Source: an uncultured Lachnospiraceae bacterium
GTDB taxonomy: Bacteria > Bacillota > Clostridia > Lachnospirales > Lachnospiraceae
NCBI GenBank assembly: GCA_910586405.1
Contig: CAJUII010000008.1
Location: 1 to 53,440, forward strand
Direction of reading: 5' to 3'
DNA: 53,440 nt
Below are positions 1 to 7,408 of the stretch, piece by piece (positions within the stretch are counted from its first letter, which is position 1; every line of letters starts with the position of its first letter). Both the position numbers and the translations under genes were made by a program. The notes under the pieces were generated by a model, which saw nothing but the letters and a program-made list of their open reading frames with translations, was not told the DNA's origin and made no database searches.

Positions 1-27
1 GAATTTGGGCGTAAGCACAAATTTGCC

Positions 28-51
28 GTGTGAAAAATTTATTTTTCACAC
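28..51. terminator. Perfect hairpin at the left edge, possible terminator of an upstream gene
   Basis: Ten-base arms GTGTGAAAAA (28-37) and TTTTTCACAC (42-51) flank a four-base loop. The A/T-rich inner stem resembles a bidirectional Rho-independent terminator, but no long T tail follows on either strand. No gene is recognisable in positions 1-87. Confidence 0.4.
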
Positions 52-87
52 TACCCCTCCATTCCCATTAAACAATATAACATCATT

Positions 88-116
88 TTGACAAAAATGC
101 CAACTTTTTGTTTATC
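88..116 (+). promoter_or_regulatory. Candidate promoter for the receiver/hybrid kinase pair
   Basis: TTGACA at 88-93 is a consensus -35 box. A 17-base spacer leads to TTTATC at 111-116, a weak -10. TATGAT at 129-134 is another -10-like hexamer nearby. The ribosome site of the first gene (AGGAGG, 174-179) lies about 60 bases downstream. Confidence 0.4.
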
Positions 117-185
117 TATATTTGGTTTTATGATAAAATCAAGATAGAATTGCAAACAACAATACAACAAACAGGAGGATTTTGC

Positions 186-1079
186 ATGAAAAAATATAAG
201 GTATTGCTGGCTGGAAACAGCAAAAAACTTATCAGTAATTTTTTTCTTCAGATGGACTATTCCTTTGAATGTATGACCTCATCCGTGGTCTTTGACGATC
301 TTAAAACACATGTTCAGTATTTTGAACCGGACATTTTTATCTTTTGTATGCGCGCAGAGACAAGGGAGGATCTGATCACCATCGCTAGTTTTCACGATGT
401 TCTCGGCAAAAAGGATATTCCCTTTGCCGCCATCGGCGATTCGGTGAGTCTGGATTTCGTGGCTAAGATTCCAAACTGTACGCCGGAGTTAAGCATCAAG
501 CTCCCCATATCTACCTCTGACATGGAGGATGCAATCATCAAATACATCAAGGAACACCAGACCCGCTTATCATCCATGGCAAACTCTCCGCTCTCCATAG
601 CTTTAGAGTCCAACGCGAACAGTGTATTCAATACCTTGGCACAGCTTGACGCAGTTTTTGAGGAGGCGGAAAAAGCTCCCGACGAGACGGAGGATTCTGG
701 CAGACAGCCCGAATCGGACCGCCGCCGCATTCTTGTCATAGACGATGCTACCATCATACATAAAACCATCAAGGGTTATCTGGATCCCAAGTACGAAGTC
801 GCAACCGCCATCAGCGGGAAGGTTGCGCTGCGTTTCCTAAAGGCCAAAGAAGTCAGCTTGATTCTGCTCGACTACGAGATGCCTGAGATGAATGGTCCTG
901 CCGTTCTTGAGGAACTCCGCGCAGACCCTTACTTGACGACCATTCCTGTTGTTTTCCTCACTGGCATCAACGATGTGGAAAAGATCAAGAGTGCACTCGC
1001 CCTGAAACCGCAAGGATACCTGCTAAAGCCCGTAGAGAAGGAAGCGTTACTCGCTAAAATCCGCGAACTGATTGATTAG
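186..1079 (+). CDS. Receiver-only response regulator with an N-terminal pseudo-receiver domain
   Basis: Protein of 297 residues. The ATG at 186 follows AGGAGG by six bases; an in-frame ATG at 108 lacks a ribosome site. Residues from about 175 form a canonical receiver: acidic pair in VIDDA, phospho-acceptor Asp229 in LILLDYEMPEMNG, TG switch region and a final KP lysine motif. The first 125 residues also look receiver-like (KVLLAG start, FEPDIFIF strand, IKLPIS near the end) but lack the acceptor aspartate, so this looks like a degenerate receiver. There is no DNA-binding or enzymatic output domain. The gene lies 22 bases before the hybrid kinase and is probably its phosphorelay partner. The receiver assignment is firm; the pseudo-receiver call is inference from pattern. 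Confidence 0.85.
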   Translation: MKKYKVLLAGNSKKLISNFFLQMDYSFECMTSSVVFDDLKTHVQYFEPDIFIFCMRAETREDLITIASFHDVLGKKDIPFAAIGDSVSLDFVAKIPNCTPELSIKLPISTSDMEDAIIKYIKEHQTRLSSMANSPLSIALESNANSVFNTLAQLDAVFEEAEKAPDETEDSGRQPESDRRRILVIDDATIIHKTIKGYLDPKYEVATAISGKVALRFLKAKEVSLILLDYEMPEMNGPAVLEELRADPYLTTIPVVFLTGINDVEKIKSALALKPQGYLLKPVEKEALLAKIRELID

Positions 1080-1101
1080 TATATTTTTTGGAGGCATTGA
1101 T

Positions 1102-3792
1102 ATGAATAATGAGATTACCCTCACTGACCTATTTGAAGTGGAAATGCTCCAGCGTCTACAGGACTCTTTCTCGAAAATGACGGGCTTTGCAGCCATCATC
1201 ACAGATGCCGAAGGCGTTCCAGTCACAAAAGGAACAAACTTCACTGACTTTTGCAGCAAATACACCCGCAATTCGCCGATTGGCTGCCTGCGCTGCCAGC
1301 AGTGCGACAAGCACGGCGCCGAGCTTGCACTAAAAGTAGGCTCCTCTGTGACCTACTATTGCCATGCAGGGCTCATGGATTTCGCCGCGCCGATCATGGC
1401 CGGCGACAAAATGGTCGGGTGTTTTGTCGGGGGACAGGTTCTCACCTCTCCCCCGGACATTACGCGCATCATGCAGGTTGCCGCTGAGATTGGAATCGAT
1501 CTGATCAACTACCTGCAATCTGTCATGAGCGTCCCTGTCATAGAAAAAAACAAGCTGGAGAATGCCGCTTTTTTCCTGTACACGCTCACCAGCGCCCTCT
1601 CGAGTATCGCCTATCACAAATACATTATGAAGGAAGCCAACATCGAGATCGAGAAGGCTGCAAACATGAAATCGGATTTTCTGGCAAACACCAGCCATGA
1701 ACTGCGCACGCCCATGAATGCGGTGATCGGTATGGCTGAGATGGCACTCCGCGAGGAGATGAGTCCGACAGCCAAAAATTATCTCAATCAGATCAAGGCT
1801 GCCGGCAAATCACTGCTCACAATCATCAATGACATTCTTGACTTCTCGAAGATCGAGTCCGGCAAAATGGATATTGTGGCGGGCGATTATGAGCCAGCTT
1901 CCTTAATTTATGACGTTGCAACTATCATCAGCACCCGCATTGACAGGGATGATGTAGAGTTTGTGCTGGATATCAATCCCAACATCCCGCGGATGCTCTG
2001 CGGTGACATGGTGCGCATCAAACAGGTTATCACCAACCTGGCAAACAATGCCGCCAAGTTTACCAAAGTGGGACAAATCTGCCTGAAATACGACTATGAG
2101 ATGGTGTCGGACGACACGATCAATTTGATATTCTCCGTTTCGGATACTGGAATCGGTATTAAACCCGAAGATATCGGCAAGCTTTTCAAATCCTTCCAAC
2201 AGATTGACAGCAAACGGAACCGCAATATCGAGGGAACAGGTCTGGGGCTTGCCATCAGCAAACAGTTGGTCAACCTCATGAATGGTACGATCTCTGTGGA
2301 GAGTGTCTATCGCGAGGGCTCTACCTTCTCTTTCACAATCCCACAGAAGATTGTTGACGCGGAGCCGAGCATCCTGCTGACTGAGACACCGCCATGCCCC
2401 GCAGCAGGATTTCTCAACAACACATATGCCAATATTCAGTTGAAACGGGATATGCACAAGCTTGGCATCGAATACACCGACCTCAAAGGTACGAATATCT
2501 TATCTTACCTGACAGAAAATCACGATTCCGTCACGGATACATACCTTTTTATACCTTATAAAGATTTCAGCCAGGAGATAGAGGATTTCATGGGTGCACA
2601 CCCTAAACTCAACACGATTGTGGTCACGCCTTATGATGTATCTGTACATTATAATCTCCCCAATGTATCTGTCATGCACAAACCGCTATCGGTTCTCTCG
2701 CTGGCAAGCATCTACAATCACGAAGCATATAACCAGTTTGACAGTCAGACATCGGACGAATACTATGACTTTACCGCAGAAACTGCCAAAATCCTGATCG
2801 TAGACGATAATTCGATCAACCTGACCGTCGCGCAGGGACTTCTCGAACCGCTGAACATGCAGATTGACACGGCGCTCAGCGGCAATGAGGCAATCAGCAA
2901 AATATCCGAAACAATGTATGATCTGATACTGATGGATCACATGATGCCTGAAATCGACGGCATCGAGACCACACATATCATACGGCGTTTTCACTCAGAG
3001 TATGATAATGTGCCCATTATCGCCTTGACCGCCAATGTGATCGGCGATGTTAAGAAGATGTTTATCACGGAAGGCATGAATGATTTCGTGGCAAAGCCCA
3101 TCGAGGTCCGTATGCTCATCAATACGATCCGCAAATGGCTGCCGGAGTCCAAAATCAAAAAGCATTCCGGCGCCATACGACCAGCCGCTCCCAAAAAGAC
3201 AGTCACCATCCCGGATCTCCCTGAGCTGGACATCAAAGAGGCATTGAAGCTGCTTGGCAGCGAGGAACTCTTTATGACAATCCTCGCAGATTACTATCAT
3301 GCAATCCCTAAAAAGCTCAAGCTGATACAGACCTATCTGGAACGAGAAGACTGGCGTAACTACACCATCGAGGTTCATGCACTTAAGAGCGCTTCCAAGC
3401 AGATTGGCGCGGAAGAGCTCTCCGACAGGGCAGCAGCGCTTGAGGCTGCCGGAAATGCCAACAATATTGACATGATTTTACAAAATACCGGCGAAGCGCT
3501 TGCCATGTATCAGCACTATCATGACATCCTAAGTCCTTTCTTCCCTGATAAGCAGGATGTAGATGGCAAACCGCCCATCACAACAGAAGTCCTTATGGAT
3601 GTCTTTACTGAGATGAAGCTTGCGATTGATGATCTCGATATGGACAAAATGGACGACGCGATCCACACGCTTGACGGATACAGCTTTCATGATGAAAACC
3701 AAGAACTGTATTTAAAGCTCTGTGAAGCCGTTGCGGACATGGACCCCGATGCCTGTGAGGACGTCATGTCAGAATGGAAAAATATAATTTAA
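1102..3792 (+). CDS. Hybrid histidine kinase: PocR sensor, HisKA, HATPase, receiver, HPt
   Basis: 896 residues from the ATG at 1102, which follows GGAGG; an in-frame ATG at 1072 lacks a ribosome site. Residues about 7-165 form a PocR-type ligand-binding domain with a cysteine cluster (FCSKY, CLRCQQC, YYCHAG). A short helix leads to the dimerisation domain with phospho-acceptor His199 in SHELRTPMNAVIGM, then an ATPase domain (N box NLANNAAKF, G boxes DTGIGI and GTGLGLAIS). A receiver follows with acceptor Asp612 in LILMDHMMPEIDG, then an HPt domain with His759 in HALKSASKQIG. No transmembrane segment is visible, so it should sense a cytoplasmic signal. The architecture implies an internal His-Asp-His relay onto a separate receiver, plausibly the gene just upstream. 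The PocR ligand cannot be told from sequence. Confidence 0.93.
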   Translation: MNNEITLTDLFEVEMLQRLQDSFSKMTGFAAIITDAEGVPVTKGTNFTDFCSKYTRNSPIGCLRCQQCDKHGAELALKVGSSVTYYCHAGLMDFAAPIMAGDKMVGCFVGGQVLTSPPDITRIMQVAAEIGIDLINYLQSVMSVPVIEKNKLENAAFFLYTLTSALSSIAYHKYIMKEANIEIEKAANMKSDFLANTSHELRTPMNAVIGMAEMALREEMSPTAKNYLNQIKAAGKSLLTIINDILDFSKIESGKMDIVAGDYEPASLIYDVATIISTRIDRDDVEFVLDINPNIPRMLCGDMVRIKQVITNLANNAAKFTKVGQICLKYDYEMVSDDTINLIFSVSDTGIGIKPEDIGKLFKSFQQIDSKRNRNIEGTGLGLAISKQLVNLMNGTISVESVYREGSTFSFTIPQKIVDAEPSILLTETPPCPAAGFLNNTYANIQLKRDMHKLGIEYTDLKGTNILSYLTENHDSVTDTYLFIPYKDFSQEIEDFMGAHPKLNTIVVTPYDVSVHYNLPNVSVMHKPLSVLSLASIYNHEAYNQFDSQTSDEYYDFTAETAKILIVDDNSINLTVAQGLLEPLNMQIDTALSGNEAISKISETMYDLILMDHMMPEIDGIETTHIIRRFHSEYDNVPIIALTANVIGDVKKMFITEGMNDFVAKPIEVRMLINTIRKWLPESKIKKHSGAIRPAAPKKTVTIPDLPELDIKEALKLLGSEELFMTILADYYHAIPKKLKLIQTYLEREDWRNYTIEVHALKSASKQIGAEELSDRAAALEAAGNANNIDMILQNTGEALAMYQHYHDILSPFFPDKQDVDGKPPITTEVLMDVFTEMKLAIDDLDMDKMDDAIHTLDGYSFHDENQELYLKLCEAVADMDPDACEDVMSEWKNII

Positions 3793-3827
3793 GCTAAAAA
3801 ATACCCAGTAATGGGTATTTTTTAGCT
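3792..3827. terminator. Bidirectional terminator shared by convergent genes
   Basis: Perfect 16-base arms (3792-3807 and 3812-3827) around the loop GTAA. A-rich and T-rich inner tracts give a U-run on both strands. It overlaps the last base of the kinase stop codon (3790-3792) and contains the complete stop codon of the minus-strand hydrolase (3822-3824). Confidence 0.9.
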
Positions 3828-5042
3828 AACCAGCAATCCAATAATAACAAAATCGGTATTGAAGGATGCGGGATTTTTGACAATTTTGATCACATGATAT
3901 GCTTTCCCGCCATCCGGGGACGCAAACAGCTCCTCCGCCTCCGTCTCAGTGCCATAAAATTCTACATAATTGCCATCAAGTGTTTTAACATACTGGTCAT
4001 CAATATACACATCATACTGCCCGAAAGTCCCCTCAACGGTCCTCTGGTACAGAATTCCAATATTACTTGCTTCCACCACAAAGGATATGTATGAACCATC
4101 CTGCATGGAATACCAATTATCACCAAAATGATAGTTAAAATCATAGACATCGTATCCGAGCACCTCAAGCGGTGTGATCGTCGCCGCATTTTCAATATGT
4201 GCATTCTGGTAGACCTGCATTGTCACTGGCTCAGGAAGCTCATACTGCTGCAAGCGCGCTGCATCGACCTCGATCGTGTCAAGCTTCGCGCAGAGATCTT
4301 CGAGATAGGTCGTGATCAAGCCAGCAAAAATCGAATGCCCCATATTGTTTGGATGCACAATATCCTCTGCAATCTGAAACCATGTAAAGCTCCCTGCCTC
4401 CACCTCCGGCGTGACTGCTTTTCCGTAGCTGATCATCGGCAGATCATAGTACTGCCCCAGCGCCGCCTGGACTGCCTGCGAGCTGTCACCGACCGCGTTT
4501 GTGGCAAACAGCAGAACCAGTGCTGGATTGCTCTCTGACATAAGGATTTTTCGAATCAGATTCTCATAACTGTTCATACAAAATTCTGTGAACGTATCAT
4601 TGACTGCAAACTCCATAAACACCAGATCTGGCTTGTGCACCAGCAGCTCGGCATCGACACGGTGCACACCCAGATAGGACGATGTACCGCCCACACCTGC
4701 GTTGATCACATTGATCTGCGCAAGAGGAAACGCCTCATACCACCACTTGTACACCTGCGACACATAACAGTCCTGTACGTTTGCCGCTCCGCGCCCCTCC
4801 GTGATCGATCCACCAAGAAATCCAATGTTAATCTCTCCACCTGCCTGCGCTTTTCTGATAACCTGCGCGAGTCTCGACAAGTCTCCCTGCGGAAAATCTA
4901 CTGCGCGCTGGTACATTGGATAAATTGCCGCATCGGCTGCCCTGACCTGCATCGGCAAAACCGCAGCCAAACAAACTAGAAGTACAATGCTCATCAGCAA
5001 GGCACAGCGCTTCTTGATTCGGTTGTCATTGTAATATAACAT
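3822..5042 (-). CDS. Secreted SGNH/GDSL-family hydrolase
   Basis: 406 residues from the ATG at 5042, with AGGAGG about nine bases upstream. The N-terminus has basic residues, a hydrophobic stretch (MSIVLLVCLAAVLPM) and an Ala-x-Ala-type site (VRAADA), so it is probably exported. SGNH blocks are all visible: GGSITEG (nucleophile Ser), NAGVGGTSS (Gly), FAVND (Asn) and DIVHPNNMGH (Asp/His). The roughly 160 residues after the catalytic part look like a beta-rich accessory domain. Substrate is unknown; relatives include carbohydrate esterases and lipases. The gene starts 13 bases after the HD-GYP gene ends, so the two are probably cotranscribed. Confidence 0.85.
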   Translation of the reverse strand: MLYYNDNRIKKRCALLMSIVLLVCLAAVLPMQVRAADAAIYPMYQRAVDFPQGDLSRLAQVIRKAQAGGEINIGFLGGSITEGRGAANVQDCYVSQVYKWWYEAFPLAQINVINAGVGGTSSYLGVHRVDAELLVHKPDLVFMEFAVNDTFTEFCMNSYENLIRKILMSESNPALVLLFATNAVGDSSQAVQAALGQYYDLPMISYGKAVTPEVEAGSFTWFQIAEDIVHPNNMGHSIFAGLITTYLEDLCAKLDTIEVDAARLQQYELPEPVTMQVYQNAHIENAATITPLEVLGYDVYDFNYHFGDNWYSMQDGSYISFVVEASNIGILYQRTVEGTFGQYDVYIDDQYVKTLDGNYVEFYGTETEAEELFASPDGGKAYHVIKIVKNPASFNTDFVIIGLLVS

Positions 5043-5055
5043 AACGGACCGCCTC

Positions 5056-6174
5056 CTACAATATAATAATACTAGCGTTCTCAATCAGAGACAGATCATA
5101 GATTTTTCCCGACTTTAATCCGATCACCTTGGGACGCAACACATATTTTGAATTATTCTCAATCACTCTTGCCTGCTCTCCTGTACTGAGCTCCACATCC
5201 GTACCGACTGGATAGAGAATCACACTCTCCAGAAAGCTTTTCATGACATCAATGTCAAGCTCCTCCGTCAAAGACATGATCATCTCCACCGCATCTCTCG
5301 GTGAGAACGGCTTTTTGTACGGCCGCTCTGTCACGAGCGCATCATATATATCTGCCACAGATATGATACGCGCAAAGAGATTGATCTTCTCTGAAGGAAC
5401 CCCCATGGGATACCCTTTGCTGTTCATCTTCTCATGATGCTGTAGTACCCCAAGCTTGATCGAGTTGGACAAATCATCCTTGTCCTTTAAAATCTGATAA
5501 CCAAACAGCGAGTGCTGTTTCATCATCGAAAATTCTTCATCGGTTAGCTTGCCCGCCTTGTTCAGCACCTCATTTGGAATCTTGGACTTGCCGACATCAT
5601 GAAGCAGACCAGAAATGCCAAGCTCATAGACCTCCTGCTTGTTGAGTCCATGCTTTTTCCCGACAATCATTGCCATTGTCGCCACATCCACGCTGTGCTT
5701 GAACGTATATTCGTCGCTAATTTTCAGCGTGCTGATATCCACAGCGATCGCGTCATTATCTGATATCGCCTTCATCAGATCATCCGTGATGCTTCGGGTC
5801 GTCGAAGTAAAGCCTTCTGAAACCGTATCATTATATAGAAACTGTATTCCCTCTGCCACTCTCGCCTTCACACTCTCAGACAGATTGACCTTAGCGCGGT
5901 CCTGCACGGTCCGTTTATCAATCTCCTTCTGTACTGCCGGCGCGACCACAATGTCCCCCGGAATGTTGTCCTCTGTCTCCTCGTCGTCCTCCCCTTCGTG
6001 TATATACACGCCAGGAATCCCCATCTTGATCAGGGACATAATGTGATATGCATCAAGCACCGTATTTCTTGATATCAATATCCTTCCTGCCCGATCCACA
6101 ATCGCCTGATCAATTACCATATCGTCCTTTAATGAGCGTGATCTCACATATCTTCTCTTTACCAGTGTTCTCAC
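5056..6174 (-). CDS. HD-GYP domain cyclic-di-GMP phosphodiesterase
   Basis: Up to 372 residues. The N-terminal 120 residues are the conserved lead-in seen in many HD-GYP proteins (LKDDMVIDQAIVDRAGRIL, then GIPGVYI). The catalytic half has FKHSVDVA, HDVGKSKIP (HD motif) and HHEKMNSKGYP (GYP motif), followed by YDALVTERPYKKP. These enzymes hydrolyse c-di-GMP to pGpG or GMP in the cytoplasm; no membrane segment is seen. The start is uncertain: the first start is a GTG at 6174 that overlaps AGGAG, and an ATG at 6120 has AAAGGA four bases upstream but would trim the conserved lead-in. The 6174 start is kept because family similarity begins before residue 19. Confidence 0.88.
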   Translation of the reverse strand: MRTLVKRRYVRSRSLKDDMVIDQAIVDRAGRILISRNTVLDAYHIMSLIKMGIPGVYIHEGEDDEETEDNIPGDIVVAPAVQKEIDKRTVQDRAKVNLSESVKARVAEGIQFLYNDTVSEGFTSTTRSITDDLMKAISDNDAIAVDISTLKISDEYTFKHSVDVATMAMIVGKKHGLNKQEVYELGISGLLHDVGKSKIPNEVLNKAGKLTDEEFSMMKQHSLFGYQILKDKDDLSNSIKLGVLQHHEKMNSKGYPMGVPSEKINLFARIISVADIYDALVTERPYKKPFSPRDAVEMIMSLTEELDIDVMKSFLESVILYPVGTDVELSTGEQARVIENNSKYVLRPKVIGLKSGKIYDLSLIENASIIIL

Positions 6175-6203
6175 TCCTTTGTAACTTTTACGTACTTAAT
6201 TTT

Positions 6204-6232
6204 AGTTTACACTAAACAACAGCAAAAGTCTA
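6204..6232 (-). promoter_or_regulatory. Candidate promoter for the HD-GYP gene with an inverted repeat
   Basis: On the minus strand TAGACT (6227-6232), 17 bases, TAAACT (6204-6209). A perfect inverted repeat GTTTA-CAC-TAAAC (6205-6217) covers the -10 region and could be an operator. It is divergent from the promoter at 6271. Confidence 0.35.
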
Positions 6233-6270
6233 CACAGAACTGACTTTACACAATTATTATTTTTATTTCA

Positions 6271-6299
6271 TTGACTCATAAGACATAAATTGTTATAAT
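6271..6299 (+). promoter_or_regulatory. Strong sigma-A-type promoter for the 73-residue protein
   Basis: TTGACT (6271-6276), an exact 17-base spacer, then consensus TATAAT (6294-6299). The start codon at 6336 and its ribosome site (AAAGGAG, 6324-6330) lie just downstream. Confidence 0.7.
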
Positions 6300-6335
6300 A
6301 ATAACAGTTTACTGTTCTGTTCGAAAGGAGTTATT

Positions 6336-6557
6336 ATGAGTATTTTTAATGATGATCGTTCAACGCTGAATCCAACAGGTGCTGCATTTGATGCAGATCT
6401 CTCCGGCACGGGATTTGACACGGCACTCCAAAAGGCGTTTGACGCTGGAATGAATCTTGATGAGATTTTGTACACAGTGATTGCTCACACCGACCGGGTT
6501 GTAAAGAGATATACTGTGCAATATCAGCTAAAAAAAGCTGCCAACAAGGACCGCTAA
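6336..6557 (+). CDS. Small conserved protein of unknown function (73 aa)
   Basis: Supported by a near-consensus promoter and a good ribosome site (AAAGGAG, five bases before the ATG). The sequence (MSIFNDDRSTLNPTG, later AFDAGMNLDEILYTVIAHTDRVVKRY) is soluble and mixed-charge, with a predicted helical C-terminal half. No membrane segment or known motif is visible. A 14-base perfect palindrome (6564-6577) follows the stop codon but has no T tail. I do not recognise a family with known function. Its isolation between two promoters suggests a monocistronic, well-expressed gene. Confidence 0.75.
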   Translation: MSIFNDDRSTLNPTGAAFDADLSGTGFDTALQKAFDAGMNLDEILYTVIAHTDRVVKRYTVQYQLKKAANKDR

Positions 6558-6618
6558 CTTTTCGATGAAGCTTCATCAAAAAATAATGAAAGAATAATGA
6601 AAAAAGTTAAAATAATAC

Positions 6619-6648
6619 TTGATTTTTCATATCAGTCTATGATATACT
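6619..6648 (+). promoter_or_regulatory. Candidate promoter of the tRNA-Trp gene
   Basis: TTGATT (6619-6624), 18-base spacer, TATACT (6643-6648). Between it and the mature tRNA lies a hairpin with arms GTGAGC and GCTCAC (6660-6665 and 6676-6681), which would be removed from the 5' leader during processing. Confidence 0.5.
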
Positions 6649-6685
6649 ATAATTCGTCAGTGAGCAGTTTATACAGCTCACCTAT

Positions 6686-6756
6686 AGGGGCATAGTTCAA
6701 CGGTAGAACAGCGGTCTCCAAAACCGTCAATGCGAGTTCGATTCTTGCTGCCCCTG
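6686..6756 (+). tRNA. trnW: tRNA-Trp (anticodon CCA)
   Basis: A complete cloverleaf can be drawn. The acceptor arms AGGGGCA and TGCCCCT are followed by discriminator G. The D stem is GTTC/GAAC, the anticodon loop is CTCCAAA with anticodon CCA, and the T arm is GCGAG-TTCGATT-CTTGC. The CCA end is not encoded. A terminator follows directly, so it is a single-tRNA transcript. Confidence 0.95.
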
Positions 6757-6758
6757 TT

Positions 6759-6789
6759 AAAATGCAGATGATTCATCTGCATTTTTTTT
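6759..6789 (+). terminator. Rho-independent terminator of tRNA-Trp
   Basis: Arms AATGCAGATG (6761-6770) and CATCTGCATT (6774-6783) with a three-base loop, followed by a run of eight T. Confidence 0.9.
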
Positions 6790-6914
6790 GTGTTCTCTCC
6801 TATTTGATTGCACTTGGGTCTTCTATATGAACCTCCATGACTCTGCTCACAAAATCCCAAATCAAGATGAAAAACGCCTGTCTTTTGATTCATAAGAATT
6901 TTCAAATATTTGTA

Positions 6915-6973
6915 TTGACACCTGTAGACTATTATGATAGTCTAATAGTATCAACAGACTATTAGAATAGTCT
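6915..6973 (+). promoter_or_regulatory. Promoter with two BlaI-type operator palindromes
   Basis: TTGACA (6915-6920) is a consensus -35; the -10 is less clear. Two related palindromes follow: TAGACTAT-N4-ATAGTCTA (6925-6944) and AGACTATT-AG-AATAGTCT (6956-6973), centres about 30 bases apart. Paired dyads over the promoter are typical for BlaI/MecI repressors, whose gene begins at 7053. The rest of 6790-7052 shows no gene. Confidence 0.7.
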
Positions 6974-7052
6974 ACAGATTTGATTCTTGTGCAGGACACC
7001 TGTCGCTGACAGATTCCATCCAGCGCCCTGCACATCAAAAGGAGGCATTGAT

Positions 7053-7406
7053 ATGAAACTATTTGATTCTGAACTAAAGGTCATGGAAGTTTTATGGGAG
7101 CAGGAACCAAAATCCGCAAAAGAAATTGTAGATGTGCTCTCAAAACGCATTGGCTGGAACAAAAATACGACCTATACGGTCATCAAGAAATGTATCGAGA
7201 AGGGCGCGATTGAGAGAAGCGAACCTGGTTTCATCTGCAAGCCGCTTGTGAGCCGCGACGAAGTCGCCCAGAGCGAGACGGAGCAGTTGATTGACAAGAT
7301 GTTTGGCGGCTCAAGTGAGCTGTTCTTCTCCTCATTCCTCAAAAACCAGGGAATTTCAGAGGAAGATGCCGCGCGGCTTGCAAAAATGATTAAGGAGGCG
7401 AATTAA
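7053..7406 (+). CDS. BlaI/MecI/CopY-family transcriptional repressor
   Basis: 117 residues from the ATG at 7053, after AAAAGGAGG. The winged-helix domain is clear: FDSELKVMEVLWEQEP, SAKEIVDVL, then NTTYTVIKKCIEKGAIER as recognition helix and wing. The C-terminal third (SSFLKNQGISEEDAARLAKMI) is the dimerisation part. Members repress their own operon until cleaved by a partner BlaR1/MecR1 protease, which is encoded two bases downstream. The two palindromes upstream are the expected binding sites. The regulated resistance or stress genes are not in the window. Confidence 0.92.
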   Translation: MKLFDSELKVMEVLWEQEPKSAKEIVDVLSKRIGWNKNTTYTVIKKCIEKGAIERSEPGFICKPLVSRDEVAQSETEQLIDKMFGGSSELFFSSFLKNQGISEEDAARLAKMIKEAN

Positions 7407-7408
7407 AT

